Under the pieces are notes generated by a model that worked only from the letters and a program-made list of their open reading frames with translations, searched no databases and was not told the DNA's origin. DNA of 29,336 nucleotides from Desulfobacca acetoxidans. GTDB taxonomy: Bacteria; Desulfobacterota; Desulfobaccia; Desulfobaccales; 0-14-0-80-60-11. The stretch lies in contig DZCR01000021.1 in assembly GCA_022736495.1 (NCBI GenBank), forward strand, positions 1-29,336, written 5' to 3'. Below, piece by piece: positions 1 through 7,831 of the stretch. Positions within the stretch are counted from its first letter, which is position 1, and each line of letters starts with the position of its first letter. The position numbers were made by a program, and so were the translations under genes.

Positions 1-59
1 TGCCTGTCTGAATGCTCAAACCATTACTTTTTCGGAGCTAAGGCAATAAGCGTTTATAT

Positions 60-1718
60 TTAAAGCTCTCCTCCAAGATTGCGGAGATGCAACTTATATT
101 CCAGGCAGGCCCGGATATAGTCCCGGAACAGGGGGTGGGGGGCCAGGGGCCGAGATTTGAATTCCGGGTGGAACTGGCAGCCCAGGAACCAGGGATGGTC
201 CCGCAGTTCGATGATTTCCACCAGCTCCCCGTTGGGGGAGGTGCCGCTGATAACCAGGCCGGCCTCTTTGAGCTGATCCCGGTACTCGTTGTTGAACTCG
301 TAGCGGTGGCGATGCCGTTCCATGATCTTGGTCTCGGTGTAGGCCGTTCCGGCCAGGGACCCTTCCGTGAGGACGCAAGGATAGCTCCCTAGCCGCATGG
401 TGCCGCCCTTGTCCGCGGCCTTATCCCGGCGGATAATGGCGTCTTGGCGGTAATCGTACCACTCCCGCATCAGGTAGATCACCGGGTGCTCGGCCTCGGG
501 GAAGAACTCTTCGCTGGTAGCTCCGCTAATATTGGCCCTATGCCGGGCAAACTCCACCACTGCCAACTGCATGCCGAAGCAGATGCCGAAATAAGGAATT
601 TTCTGTTCCCGGGCGTAGCGGATGGCCAGGATCTTGCCCTCCACCCCCCGGACCCCGAAGCCCCCGGGCACCAGGATGCCGTGGAGGTGGCCCAAGAGAC
701 CTTCGGCCCCTTCCCGCTCCACCCGCTCCGAATCGATATAGGTCAGCGCCACCTGGGCTTCATTAGCCAGGCCGCCGTGCACCAGGGCCTCGTGCAGGCT
801 CTTGTAGGATTCCCGCAGGTCCACGTACTTGCCCACGATGCCGATTTCCACCCGGTCCTTGGGATTCTTGATGCGGGCCACCAGTTCTTGCCAAACTTCC
901 AGGCGGGGCGCCCGAGTCCAGATATTGAGGGTTTCTATGAGGCGGTCATCCAAGCCCTCCTGATGCAGCAGCAGGGGAATTTCGTAAATATTTTCCACGT
1001 CCTGGGCGGTGATGACCGCACCCGGCTCGACGTTACAGAACAGAGCGATTTTTGCCTTGATGTCCTGGCTGAGGACCTTTTCCGTGCGGCACAGGAGGAT
1101 ATTGGGCTGGATACCGATGGAACGCAATTCCTTGACGCTGTGCTGGGTCGGCTTGGTCTTGACCTCCCCCGCGGTTTTGATGAAGGGCACCAGCGTCAGG
1201 TGGATGTAACAGACGTTTTCTTTGCCCAGGTCGCCCTTGAGTTGGCGAATGGCCTCCAGGAAGGGCAGACTCTCGATATCGCCCACGGTGCCGCCGATCT
1301 CGATGATGGCCACGTCCGCCGAGGGGGCGATCTTCATGATGGCTTGCTTGATTTCGTCGGTGATATGAGGGATGACCTGCACGGTACCGCCGAGGTAGTC
1401 CCCGCGCCGCTCCTTGGTAATGACGTTATAATAGATGCGCCCCGAAGTGAAGTTGTGCTCCTGGCCCAGGGTGACCCCGGTGTAACGCTCGTAATGCCCC
1501 AAATCCAGGTCGGTTTCCGCCCCGTCTTCGGTGACATAAACCTCGCCGTGCTGGAAGGGGTTCATGGTGCCGGGGTCCACATTGATATAGGGGTCCAGTT
1601 TTTGAAAGGTGACCCGGAGCCCCCGGGCTTCCAACAAGGCGCCAATGGCCGCCGCCGCCACCCCCTTGCCTAACGAGGACAGCACCCCACCGGTGATAAA
1701 AATGATTTTAGTTTTCAC
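60..1718 (-). CDS. pyrG: CTP synthase (PyrG)
   Basis: Makes CTP from UTP, ATP and glutamine in the cytoplasm, the last step of de novo pyrimidine nucleotide synthesis. The 552 residues match the usual family length. The N-terminal synthetase domain opens with the [10 protein letters not shown] loop (residues 10-19) and contains [12 protein letters not shown] (140-150). The C-terminal class I glutamine amidotransferase domain has PGGFGVRG (351-358), the nucleophile Cys380 in GICFGMQ, and the His517/Glu519 pair in FHPEF. The start is GTG at 1718, just before a typical [12 protein letters not shown]-terminus. An in-frame ATG 12 bases upstream is followed at once by TAG, so it cannot be the start. 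Transcribed alone or as the end of a minus-strand run; the gene downstream lies outside the window. No missing catalytic residue is seen. Confidence 0.98.
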   Translation of the reverse strand: MKTKIIFITGGVLSSLGKGVAAAAIGALLEARGLRVTFQKLDPYINVDPGTMNPFQHGEVYVTEDGAETDLDLGHYERYTGVTLGQEHNFTSGRIYYNVITKERRGDYLGGTVQVIPHITDEIKQAIMKIAPSADVAIIEIGGTVGDIESLPFLEAIRQLKGDLGKENVCYIHLTLVPFIKTAGEVKTKPTQHSVKELRSIGIQPNILLCRTEKVLSQDIKAKIALFCNVEPGAVITAQDVENIYEIPLLLHQEGLDDRLIETLNIWTRAPRLEVWQELVARIKNPKDRVEIGIVGKYVDLRESYKSLHEALVHGGLANEAQVALTYIDSERVEREGAEGLLGHLHGILVPGGFGVRGVEGKILAIRYAREQKIPYFGICFGMQLAVVEFARHRANISGATSEEFFPEAEHPVIYLMREWYDYRQDAIIRRDKAADKGGTMRLGSYPCVLTEGSLAGTAYTETKIMERHRHRYEFNNEYRDQLKEAGLVISGTSPNGELVEIIELRDHPWFLGCQFHPEFKSRPLAPHPLFRDYIRACLEYKLHLRNLGGEL

Positions 1719-1724
1719 AAGTCC

Positions 1725-1738
1725 CTACATATACCTCC
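1725..1738 (-). promoter_or_regulatory. Start-stop mini-ORF (ATG-TAG) with SD before pyrG
   Basis: Read on the minus strand, GGAGG (1738-1734) is followed by TAT, then ATG (1730-1728) and directly TAG (1727-1725). This is in frame with the pyrG GTG start six bases further on. It could act as a leader element that loads ribosomes ahead of pyrG, or GGAGG could simply be a distant Shine-Dalgarno for the GTG. The 3-base gap between GGAGG and ATG is short, so this is uncertain. Confidence 0.3.
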
Positions 1739-1852
1739 GTAACCCTGATGTCAAGACGGACCCGCGCCTTGAGCAGGGTCAAAGCGGGACGGGAGTTGCC
1801 ACTGGAGGCGACCGCAGCAGTGGCCGGAAGGCTTGGCGCATAAGGGACCGCG

Positions 1853-2077
1853 CTACTCATAAGAAAAGGTCGCGGTGGTACTCAATTTGATCAGGGAAGC
1901 GGCGATAATGATTCCGGCCGCCAGCAGCAGCAACACTATCAGGGGATAGGCGATGAGGCGATATTGAGGATATCGGGCTAATCTCGCCCGGAGCCAGACC
2001 ACGCCCCGGGCAAACTCCTCGGAGAACAGGACGATGAACAAGAGAAAGCCGGCGTAAAAAAGGATTGTCCAGATCAT
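1853..2077 (-). CDS. Small two-helix membrane protein, unknown function
   Basis: A 74-residue ORF beginning at an ATG. I do not recognise the family. Two hydrophobic stretches fit transmembrane helices: residues about 2-19 (WTILFYAGFLLFIVLF) and about 44-65 (YPLIVLLLLAAGIIIAA). They are joined by a basic loop with several Arg residues (RGVVWLRARLARYPQYR), which would favour a cytoplasmic loop with both termini outside. The Shine-Dalgarno is weak. It lies between pyrG and the UPF0280 gene on the same strand, with about 130 bases on either side. The hydrophobic/charged pattern argues for a real gene, but nothing in the context suggests a role. Confidence 0.55.
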   Translation of the reverse strand: MIWTILFYAGFLLFIVLFSEEFARGVVWLRARLARYPQYRLIAYPLIVLLLLAAGIIIAASLIKLSTTATFSYE

Positions 2078-2202
2078 GTCGTCCCAGAGAAAAAATTATC
2101 TGCGTACGAGTCCTGAGCCAAAGCCAAGCCTGTTACCCCCTGATATTTCTTAGAAATTATTCTATCATTTCCCCGGCCGGAGAGAAATAGAGCCGGCTGG
2201 CT

Positions 2203-2940
2203 TTACGGCAAGGGCACCAGCTCCACCCCGCCCCAGGCGCCCAACTTCTCGCCCACGATGACCACCGCTCCCAGGATATCGGGGAGACTGGCGGCCCACT
2301 CCAGGGCCGGGCCGATGGATTCGGGACCCTGGACCCGGTTCCCCAGGGCGGTGGCCGCGGCGTCGGCTAAGGCGGCGCTGGGGGCCAGAACACAGGCGGC
2401 GTCTGCCCGGCCGAAGCTCAAAGAATGCCCCACGGTGGCCGACGAGGTGCATACCCCTAAAGGGCTGACCGCGGGATCGAGGCTGAGGCCCACCCGGTGG
2501 CTCAAAGGGGACTTGCCGGCAAACAGGGCCACCGTGGCCGGTTGGTTGAGGGCCAGAAAAAGGTCGCCGCCATTTTCCACAATGACTTCAGGGCTCAAGG
2601 GGGCTAGGCGTCGTCCGACCCTGGCCGCCAAAGCGCCGGCCACCGCGGCCATGGGACCAACGCCGACGGCCGCGGCCGCCGCGATCATCTCCCGGACCAC
2701 CGGCGGGGCAAACGGGTCCGCGGGCCAGGGGGTAAGGGCGGTGAGAAAGCCGGGATGCCCGGCAATGTAGGCCTCCAACTGTTGCCGTTCCTGGATGACC
2801 AAATCCCGAACCTCTGGGGAAAAATCCCGGGCGGCTAAAATCCAAAGATCAGTCTCCTTCACCGCCACGCGAAACCCCACCAACCCCGGCCGGGCCATGC
2901 GGGTGCGATAGGTGCGGGGTTCAAAGGGTTTGACGGGCAT
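2203..2940 (-). CDS. UPF0280 family protein (ApbE-like fold)
   Basis: The 245 residues match the UPF0280 family, whose members are distantly related to the FMN transferase ApbE and have no firmly established biochemical role. Diagnostic features are the N-terminal RTYRTRMA segment, the Ala/Gly-rich MAAVAGALAARVG stretch (about 125-137), the VENGGD motif (about 146-151), and the STATVGHS-like segment CTSSATVGHSLSFGRADAA. The gene starts 12 bases after the rsmA stop and no strong Shine-Dalgarno is visible, so translation may be coupled to rsmA. It is the last gene of the slyD-to-UPF0280 run. Family assignment is good; function is unknown. Confidence 0.85.
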   Translation of the reverse strand: MPVKPFEPRTYRTRMARPGLVGFRVAVKETDLWILAARDFSPEVRDLVIQERQQLEAYIAGHPGFLTALTPWPADPFAPPVVREMIAAAAAVGVGPMAAVAGALAARVGRRLAPLSPEVIVENGGDLFLALNQPATVALFAGKSPLSHRVGLSLDPAVSPLGVCTSSATVGHSLSFGRADAACVLAPSAALADAAATALGNRVQGPESIGPALEWAASLPDILGAVVIVGEKLGAWGGVELVPLP

Positions 2941-2952
2941 GGCTTTTTGGGT

Positions 2953-3819
2953 CTAAACTTTCGACTCGCCTCTTATGGCTCCAACCTTATTGCTGATTGC
3001 CACAAATTCCGCCACGCTCAGGGTTTCGCCCCGGCGCTTCAGGTCGATGCCCAGCTCGGCCATCAGGGCACGCAGCGCGTCCGGGCTCAGGCCGACGGTC
3101 TCGGCGTGGGCTGCCAACGTGTTGTTTAAGGTTTTGCGGCGCTGGCCGAACGCGGTTTTGACCAGCTGGTGCAACAAGGTCTCGTCGTGCGCCGCAGGAT
3201 CGGGCGGCCCCGGCAGCAGCCGCACCACCACCGAATCCACCTGGGGCGGCGGGAAAAAATTGCCCGGGGAGAGCGCAAAGAGCCGCGTCGCCCGGAAATA
3301 ATACTGCATGAGGACGGAGAGAATGCCGTAATCCTTGGTGCCAGGCAGAGCCGTAAGGCGCGCCCCCACCTCCAGTTGCATCATGAGGATGGCCCGGCTG
3401 ATGGCCGGGATATGCTCAATCAGCCTGAATAGCAGGGGAGAAGTGATCTGATAGGGCAGGTTGCCCACCACGGCCAGAGGCTGGCCCGCCGCCTGGCCGG
3501 CCTCTTTAAAGTCGAAGTCCAGCACATCCTGGCAGAGGACCTCGACTCCGGGGGTTTTGGAAAACAGGTCTTCCTGGAGGAATCTGGCCAGGTCGGGGTC
3601 CCATTCCAGGGCGATGACCCGGCGGGCGGCCTGGGCCAGGAAGGTGGTAAGGGCCCCTAACCCCGCGCCGATCTCCACCACCGTGTCCTCACCCTGAAGG
3701 TTAAGAGCCGCAACAATGCGCCGGGCCTGGTGGGGATGGAGCAGGAAGTGTTGGCCCAGGGCCTTCTTAGGCTTCAGGCCCAGACGCCGCAGGAGGCTTT
3801 TGGGAGAGGTTGAAGACAT
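2953..3819 (-). CDS. rsmA: 16S rRNA dimethyladenosine transferase RsmA (KsgA)
   Basis: Dimethylates the two adjacent adenosines in the 3'-terminal helix 45 loop of 16S rRNA using S-adenosylmethionine, a late step of small-subunit assembly. Seen: KKALGQHFL (18-26), the SAM-binding VVEIGAGLGALT (47-58), and the catalytic NLPY motif (120-123) followed by QITSPLLF. The C-terminal helical domain includes FGQRRKTLNN. The length of 288 aa is typical. I chose the ATG at 3819, preceded by AAGGG, rather than the in-frame TTG at 3861, because the extra 14 residues do not look like the family. This start still lies inside the upstream DUF2062 gene, giving a 53-base overlap and probable translational coupling. 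Confidence 0.96.
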   Translation of the reverse strand: MSSTSPKSLLRRLGLKPKKALGQHFLLHPHQARRIVAALNLQGEDTVVEIGAGLGALTTFLAQAARRVIALEWDPDLARFLQEDLFSKTPGVEVLCQDVLDFDFKEAGQAAGQPLAVVGNLPYQITSPLLFRLIEHIPAISRAILMMQLEVGARLTALPGTKDYGILSVLMQYYFRATRLFALSPGNFFPPPQVDSVVVRLLPGPPDPAAHDETLLHQLVKTAFGQRRKTLNNTLAAHAETVGLSPDALRALMAELGIDLKRRGETLSVAEFVAISNKVGAIRGESKV

Positions 3820-4273
3820 CGAGAGCCCTTTGGGCCTTACGCCGTTGATAGCGCTGCACAATCCACAGGGTCAGGAAATAGGACACCAGGGCCGGAGGCA
3901 GGGCGATGATGACGCCGCCCACCTGGAGGGCCACGCCACCCTGCCAGAGCACCCGGAGCCACGCTTCAAAACTGAAGCTCTCCGGAAAGATCAGGGGCTT
4001 GCCGCGATACAGCAGAAATTGACCCACCTTATAGGCGGCGAGGTAGATGGGTACAACCGTCAAAGGATTGCCCACCTGGATGCCGATGATGGCAGTGACC
4101 GGGGAGACCCGGAAGAGCGCAGCCAGAGACAGGGCGGCCACCAGATGGAAGGGGATGGTGGGGGTGACGCCGATGAACACCCCTAGAGCCATGCCCCAGG
4201 CAAGTTTCCGGGGGTCTTCCTGGAGGCGGAGGAATTTCAGCCATTGGTAGCGGAGGGCGCGTCGCAGGTCCAT
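3767..4273 (-). CDS. DUF2062 domain membrane protein
   Basis: A 168-residue inner-membrane protein of the DUF2062 family, whose function is unknown. The N-terminal block DPRKLAWGMALGVFIGVTPT (about 20-39) and the following IPFHLVAALSLAALFR and GIQVGNPLTVVPIYLAAYKVG are typical of the family. A C-terminal hydrophobic segment (about 113-137) gives roughly three membrane helices. The gene begins 10 bases after the acyl-CoA ligase stop, and its 3' end overlaps the rsmA start by 53 bases. The sequence gives no catalytic motif. Some family members are fused to glycosyltransferases, but there is no such domain here. Confidence 0.85.
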   Translation of the reverse strand: MDLRRALRYQWLKFLRLQEDPRKLAWGMALGVFIGVTPTIPFHLVAALSLAALFRVSPVTAIIGIQVGNPLTVVPIYLAAYKVGQFLLYRGKPLIFPESFSFEAWLRVLWQGGVALQVGGVIIALPPALVSYFLTLWIVQRYQRRKAQRALDVFNLSQKPPAASGPEA

Positions 4274-4283
4274 AAGAAGAAGG

Positions 4284-5963
4284 CTAAGGGGTAGATGCCT
4301 GACCGGCGCCGGCCCCTTCCTCCTTGAGCACCCGGCGCAGCACCTTGCCCACCAGGCTCTTGGGCAACTCGGTCCGGAATTCGATGATCTTGGGCACCTT
4401 GTAGACCGCCAGCAAGCGCCGGCAGTGGGCCTCGATATCGGCGGCGGTTAACGCGACCCTGGCTTGGGGGACGATTACCACTTTGACGGTTTCGCCCCGG
4501 TAAGCGTCGGGCACCCCGAAAGCCGCAGCCTCTCGGACCCCGGGGTGCTGATAGAGCACCTCTTCCACTTCCCGGGGGTAGATTTTGTAGCCCCCAGCAA
4601 TGACCAGGTCCTTTTTCCGTTCCACGATATAAAAATAGCCGTCCTCATCCATGCGGGCCAAATCCCCGGTGTAAAGCCAGCCGTCCCGCAGGACCAAGGC
4701 GGTCTCGGCGGGATTATTCCAGTAACCCGGCATGACCTGGGGACCTTGGATGACCAATTCCCCCTCTGCGCCGGGCGGCAGGTCCAGGCTGCCGGTCTCC
4801 TGGTCTACCACTTTTGCCAGGGTGCTGGGCAGGGGGATGCCCATGCTGCCGCGCGGCCTTTTGCCCTGGATGGGATTGAAATGAGTAATAGGCGCGGCTT
4901 CGGTCAAGCCGTAACCCTCCAACATGGTGCAGCCGCTAAGGCTCTCGAAGCGGTCCCGTACTTCCAGGGGTAAGGGGGCCGAGCCGCTGATGCAGGCCCA
5001 GAGGGCGGACAGATCGAGCTGGGGCAGGCGGGGGTCGTTGATCAGGGCCACAAACAGGGTGGGGACTCCGGGCAGCATGGTGGGCCGGTATTTCTGCATG
5101 GCCTTTAAGAAACTGTTGATCTCAAAGCGGGGCAGCACGATGATCATGGCTCCCTGGGACATGGGCCAGTTGAGACAGGCGGTGAGCGCGAAGGAGTGGG
5201 AAAATGGCAAGAGGCCCATGACGCGCTCTTGGCCATACTGCACCCGGGGCAGCCAGGCGTTGATCTGGGCCACATTCGCCATCAAGTTAGCATGGGTCAG
5301 CATGGCGGCCTTGGGGGTGCCGGTGGTGCCGCCGGTGTACTGCAGGACGGCCAGATCAGATGGTTCCGGCAAAGAGGCGCCGGTCAAGGGGGGATGTTTC
5401 AGCAACTCCCGCCAGGAGGAGCGGCCCGGCGCCGGCTCAAATCCCAGGGCCAGGCCGTCCCGCCGGGCCTTGAAGGGATAGAGCCACTTCAGGGGCCAGG
5501 GGAGGCTATCCGTCAGACCGGTAATGATGGTCTGGGCCAGGTCCACTTGCCCCTCAATCTCCTGAAGCTTTGGCAGAAAGTGGTCCAAGATTACTAGTTG
5601 CGCGGCGCCCGAGTCGGCCAGTTGGTATCCCAGTTCCTTGGCGCTCAGCAGCGGATTGAGCATCACCGCTACCGCGCCCAGTCGCAGCACCGCCTGATAG
5701 GCGATGACCAGTTGCGGGGTATTGGGCAGAAAAATGCCGACCCGCGCGCCTTTGGATAGGCCCAGGCTCATGAAGGCGTGGGCCAGGCGGGCGGAGAGGG
5801 TGTTCAGTTCGCCATAGGTGAAGGTCCGGCCGAAAAAGACCAGGGCCGGGGCTTGGGGAGATCGTTGCGCCGCATGCAGCAAGAGGGACGGCAAGGAGGT
5901 TGTGACCGGCCCCACCGTCAGGGGCACTCCCGGGTCATAATGCTGCGCCCAGGGCAGGGTCAT
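4284..5963 (-). CDS. Long-chain acyl-CoA synthetase (AMP-forming)
   Basis: A 559-residue ANL-superfamily ligase that would activate a fatty or other carboxylic acid with ATP to an acyl-adenylate and then the CoA thioester. Motifs in order: the phosphate-binding loop YTGGTTGTPKAAMLTH (209-224), GYGLTEAAP (350-358), YTGDLARMDEDGYFYIVERK (431-450), the hinge KDLVIAGGYKIYPREVEEV (451-469), and the catalytic lysine in PKSLVGKVLRR (Lys540). The order and spacing fit FadD-type enzymes, but substrate chain length cannot be read from sequence. The ATG at 5963 is preferred over the adjacent TTG at 5966 because GGAGGTGAT lies immediately upstream at good spacing. It follows slyD by 12 bases and precedes the DUF2062 gene by 10, so it belongs to one operon. 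Confidence 0.92.
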   Translation of the reverse strand: MTLPWAQHYDPGVPLTVGPVTTSLPSLLLHAAQRSPQAPALVFFGRTFTYGELNTLSARLAHAFMSLGLSKGARVGIFLPNTPQLVIAYQAVLRLGAVAVMLNPLLSAKELGYQLADSGAAQLVILDHFLPKLQEIEGQVDLAQTIITGLTDSLPWPLKWLYPFKARRDGLALGFEPAPGRSSWRELLKHPPLTGASLPEPSDLAVLQYTGGTTGTPKAAMLTHANLMANVAQINAWLPRVQYGQERVMGLLPFSHSFALTACLNWPMSQGAMIIVLPRFEINSFLKAMQKYRPTMLPGVPTLFVALINDPRLPQLDLSALWACISGSAPLPLEVRDRFESLSGCTMLEGYGLTEAAPITHFNPIQGKRPRGSMGIPLPSTLAKVVDQETGSLDLPPGAEGELVIQGPQVMPGYWNNPAETALVLRDGWLYTGDLARMDEDGYFYIVERKKDLVIAGGYKIYPREVEEVLYQHPGVREAAAFGVPDAYRGETVKVVIVPQARVALTAADIEAHCRRLLAVYKVPKIIEFRTELPKSLVGKVLRRVLKEEGAGAGQASTP

Positions 5964-5975
5964 CAATCACCTCCC

Positions 5976-6479
5976 TTAATGCTGGTGTGAGCCTCCTTCC
6001 TGGCATGCTGAGCAGGTGCAGGCTTGATGTTCTTTGAGATCCTCAGGGGTGGACTCCCGCACCTGGCGGATGGTAAAGGAAACTTCCAGGTCTTTGCCTG
6101 CCAGGGGATGGTTAAAGTCGATGAGCACGGTTTCGGGCCGTACTTCCTGAATGATAAAAAATACCGGTTGGCCGTCTTCGTTTTCGGTCTCGAATACCAG
6201 ACCCGGCTTCACCTCAACCTCCGGAGCAAAGTCGGAGCGAGGAACTTCCATAAGCAGTTCGTCGTCAAATTCGCCGTAGGCCTGTTCGGCAGAGAGCGTG
6301 ACCACATGGTGGTCATTGGTCTTCAGACCCAGCAGGGCTTCCTCCAGGCCCGGAGGCATGGCCCCCCAGCCCATACAGAAAGAAATTTCCTCCGGCTTCC
6401 CATCGGGGGGATAAGTTTCGTCCTCCCCCAGGTTGATAAGATAATCGATGGTCACAAATGAATTTTTATCAATTTTCAT
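5976..6479 (-). CDS. slyD: SlyD-type FKBP peptidyl-prolyl isomerase
   Basis: A 167-residue cytoplasmic prolyl isomerase/chaperone of the FKBP SlyD/SlpA class. The FKBP half supplies VTIDYLINL, the PPGLEEALLGLK segment, and the later DFNHPLAGKDLEVSFTI block. Between them lies the insert-in-flap chaperone region (about 70-125). The C-terminus is a short tail with three Cys and two His residues (ACTCSACQEGGSHQH), resembling the metal-binding tail of SlyD proteins that deliver nickel, so metal binding is plausible. The ATG at 6479 is chosen because AGGAG sits 7-8 bases upstream; a longer reading frame to 6581 adds residues unlike the family. It is first in the run slyD > acyl-CoA ligase > DUF2062 > rsmA > UPF0280. 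Confidence 0.92.
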   Translation of the reverse strand: MKIDKNSFVTIDYLINLGEDETYPPDGKPEEISFCMGWGAMPPGLEEALLGLKTNDHHVVTLSAEQAYGEFDDELLMEVPRSDFAPEVEVKPGLVFETENEDGQPVFFIIQEVRPETVLIDFNHPLAGKDLEVSFTIRQVRESTPEDLKEHQACTCSACQEGGSHQH

Positions 6480-6602
6480 GATGATCTCCTGAGGCCGGAG
6501 GCACTCCGCTCTCTGTATGGTAAACGATGCGCAAACCCGGAACCTGATAACCAAGGCCGGCCATCGCAGAAAAGGCCGCAAAAAAGGGGCTTCGAGTCCT
6601 GC

Positions 6603-7235
6603 TTACCGTTTGGTACCCATAATAATCCGGCCGGTATTGAGCAGATTACACGGTATGGTTTTTTGAACGGATATGCCCACGTCTTTCATAACCCGGATGA
6701 CATCCAGATCGGTGGTGAAACCGACGCGGACGAATACCGGCGCCATCACGTCTTCGACGCGGCCCCATAAGCTGCCGTTTTGGGACCTGGTATGATTCAC
6801 CGCAATGATCTGCCCTCCGGGCTTGACCACCCGGTGGATCTCCCGGCAGACTTTGTAAGGATCTTGCACGGTGGTGATGACATACGCGGCCATGACGAGG
6901 TCGAAATGGTTATCGGGAAAGTCTAGATGGGAGGCGTCCATGACGTGTAAGTCAAAGCGACTGCCGCTGTTGAGATTGGCGGCTTTTTTCCGGGCTTGTT
7001 GGATCATGGCCTGGGAGATGTCAATCCCCACCAACCGGGTTCTGGGAGGGTAAAACTCCAGGGTGTTCCCAGGGCCGACGCCGATCTCCAAAACCTTCTG
7101 GTGAGGGGCTCGGGGCACGTATTTGAAAGCTTGCCGGCGGCCGGGGCCCAGGATTTTGCCGAAGACATAATCATAGAAGGGTGAATAAAACGAATATAAT
7201 TGTTCCATGTAGCGCGGATTAACCTGACATTTCAT
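6603..7235 (-). CDS. Class I SAM-dependent methyltransferase, PmtA-like
   Basis: A 210-residue methyltransferase. Motif I is VLEIGVGPGNTLEFYP (about 49-64), followed by LVGIDISQAMIQQARKKA, the DASHLDFPDNHFDLVMAAYV acidic/post-I region, and the VVKPGGQIIAVNH strand. The N-terminus YSFYSPFYDYVFGKILGPGR resembles phospholipid N-methyltransferases of the PmtA type (YxxYAPxYDxVFG), so phosphatidylethanolamine methylation is the best guess; quinone or small-molecule methylation is also possible. The start ATG at 7235 lies 147 bases downstream of the DUF6504-like gene, and the gene ends 124 bases before slyD, so it is probably its own unit. Methyltransferase identity is secure; the substrate is inferred. 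Confidence 0.85.
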   Translation of the reverse strand: MKCQVNPRYMEQLYSFYSPFYDYVFGKILGPGRRQAFKYVPRAPHQKVLEIGVGPGNTLEFYPPRTRLVGIDISQAMIQQARKKAANLNSGSRFDLHVMDASHLDFPDNHFDLVMAAYVITTVQDPYKVCREIHRVVKPGGQIIAVNHTRSQNGSLWGRVEDVMAPVFVRVGFTTDLDVIRVMKDVGISVQKTIPCNLLNTGRIIMGTKR

Positions 7236-7382
7236 ATAAAATCCTCATTTAGGGGAATAGACTGATCGGCAAGGCGTATCAAAAATGCCTCAGGGGAAGC
7301 GCGTACCCTCCCCAAAATACTCAATTTTAGCCCAAGATCGCTAGAAAAGTAAATCCAAAAATTTTGCTGTCAAGACAGAGTA

Positions 7383-7601
7383 TCATACGGGGCTGATCAA
7401 CTCTACCTCCCAGGCATCTTGACCCTGGCGGTTTTCCAGGCGATAGACCCGGTCGCCCACTCCGACCTTGAAGCAGCGAGATACCGGAATCATCCACTGC
7501 TCCATAATCCGCTCGATTTCCACCCAGGTCTCTCCCCAGGTAAAACGCCGGGGGCGTTCGTGCAGTCGAAACCCGGAATATGGTTGTACCCGGCACAGCA
7601 T
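7383..7601 (-). CDS. Small DUF6504-like protein
   Basis: A 72-residue ORF from ATG 7601. The pattern RPRRFTWGETWVEIERIMEQW, then FKVGVGDRVYRL and a final WEVELI, fits small beta-rich DUF6504-type proteins (Pro-x-x-Phe-x-Trp, a tryptophan about 15 residues on, Tyr-x-Leu, then Trp-x-Leu). Function of that family is unknown. The reading frame continues upstream to 7709, but the added residues look random, so the internal ATG is preferred even though its Shine-Dalgarno is weak. It is divergent from fabF. Family assignment is tentative. Confidence 0.6.
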   Translation of the reverse strand: MLCRVQPYSGFRLHERPRRFTWGETWVEIERIMEQWMIPVSRCFKVGVGDRVYRLENRQGQDAWEVELISPV

Positions 7602-7668
7602 CAGGTGAGGGCTTGAAAAGATCCTGGCCCCAAAGGATGTTAGTGACCCCGAAGGTCGTGGCCGGCCC

Positions 7669-7689
7669 TTTAGCCCTTGCGGGGCTAAA
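7669..7689. other. Perfect 8-bp hairpin in the divergent fabF leader
   Basis: TTTAGCCC (7669-7676) and GGGCTAAA (7682-7689) form a perfect 8-bp stem around a 5-base loop, TTGCG. It lies in the 230-base gap between the divergent DUF6504-like gene and fabF. No T-run follows on either strand, so a standard intrinsic terminator is unlikely. It may be an operator or an mRNA leader structure of fabF. Confidence 0.45.
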
Positions 7690-7831
7690 AGCCGTTGCAA
7701 TAGTAGCACGGGTAATTTACAATGGCAATATCTTCAACGGGATTGTGCAGTTGGCCCCCTGCGGGGCGGCAAGCATCCCTTGGGGCGCGGTGGATAATAT
7801 TTCGCGTTGGTTGCGGGAGAGGTTTTCATTC

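Noticed and set aside
444..1673. 409-codon open frame on the plus strand opposite pyrG
   Set aside because: It is antisense to a complete CTP synthase, has low-complexity composition with no domain, and arises from high-GC codon bias.
7580..7831. 84-codon upstream extension of fabF
   Set aside because: The residues do not resemble any KAS N-terminus, and a normal start with a ribosome-binding site exists at 7832.
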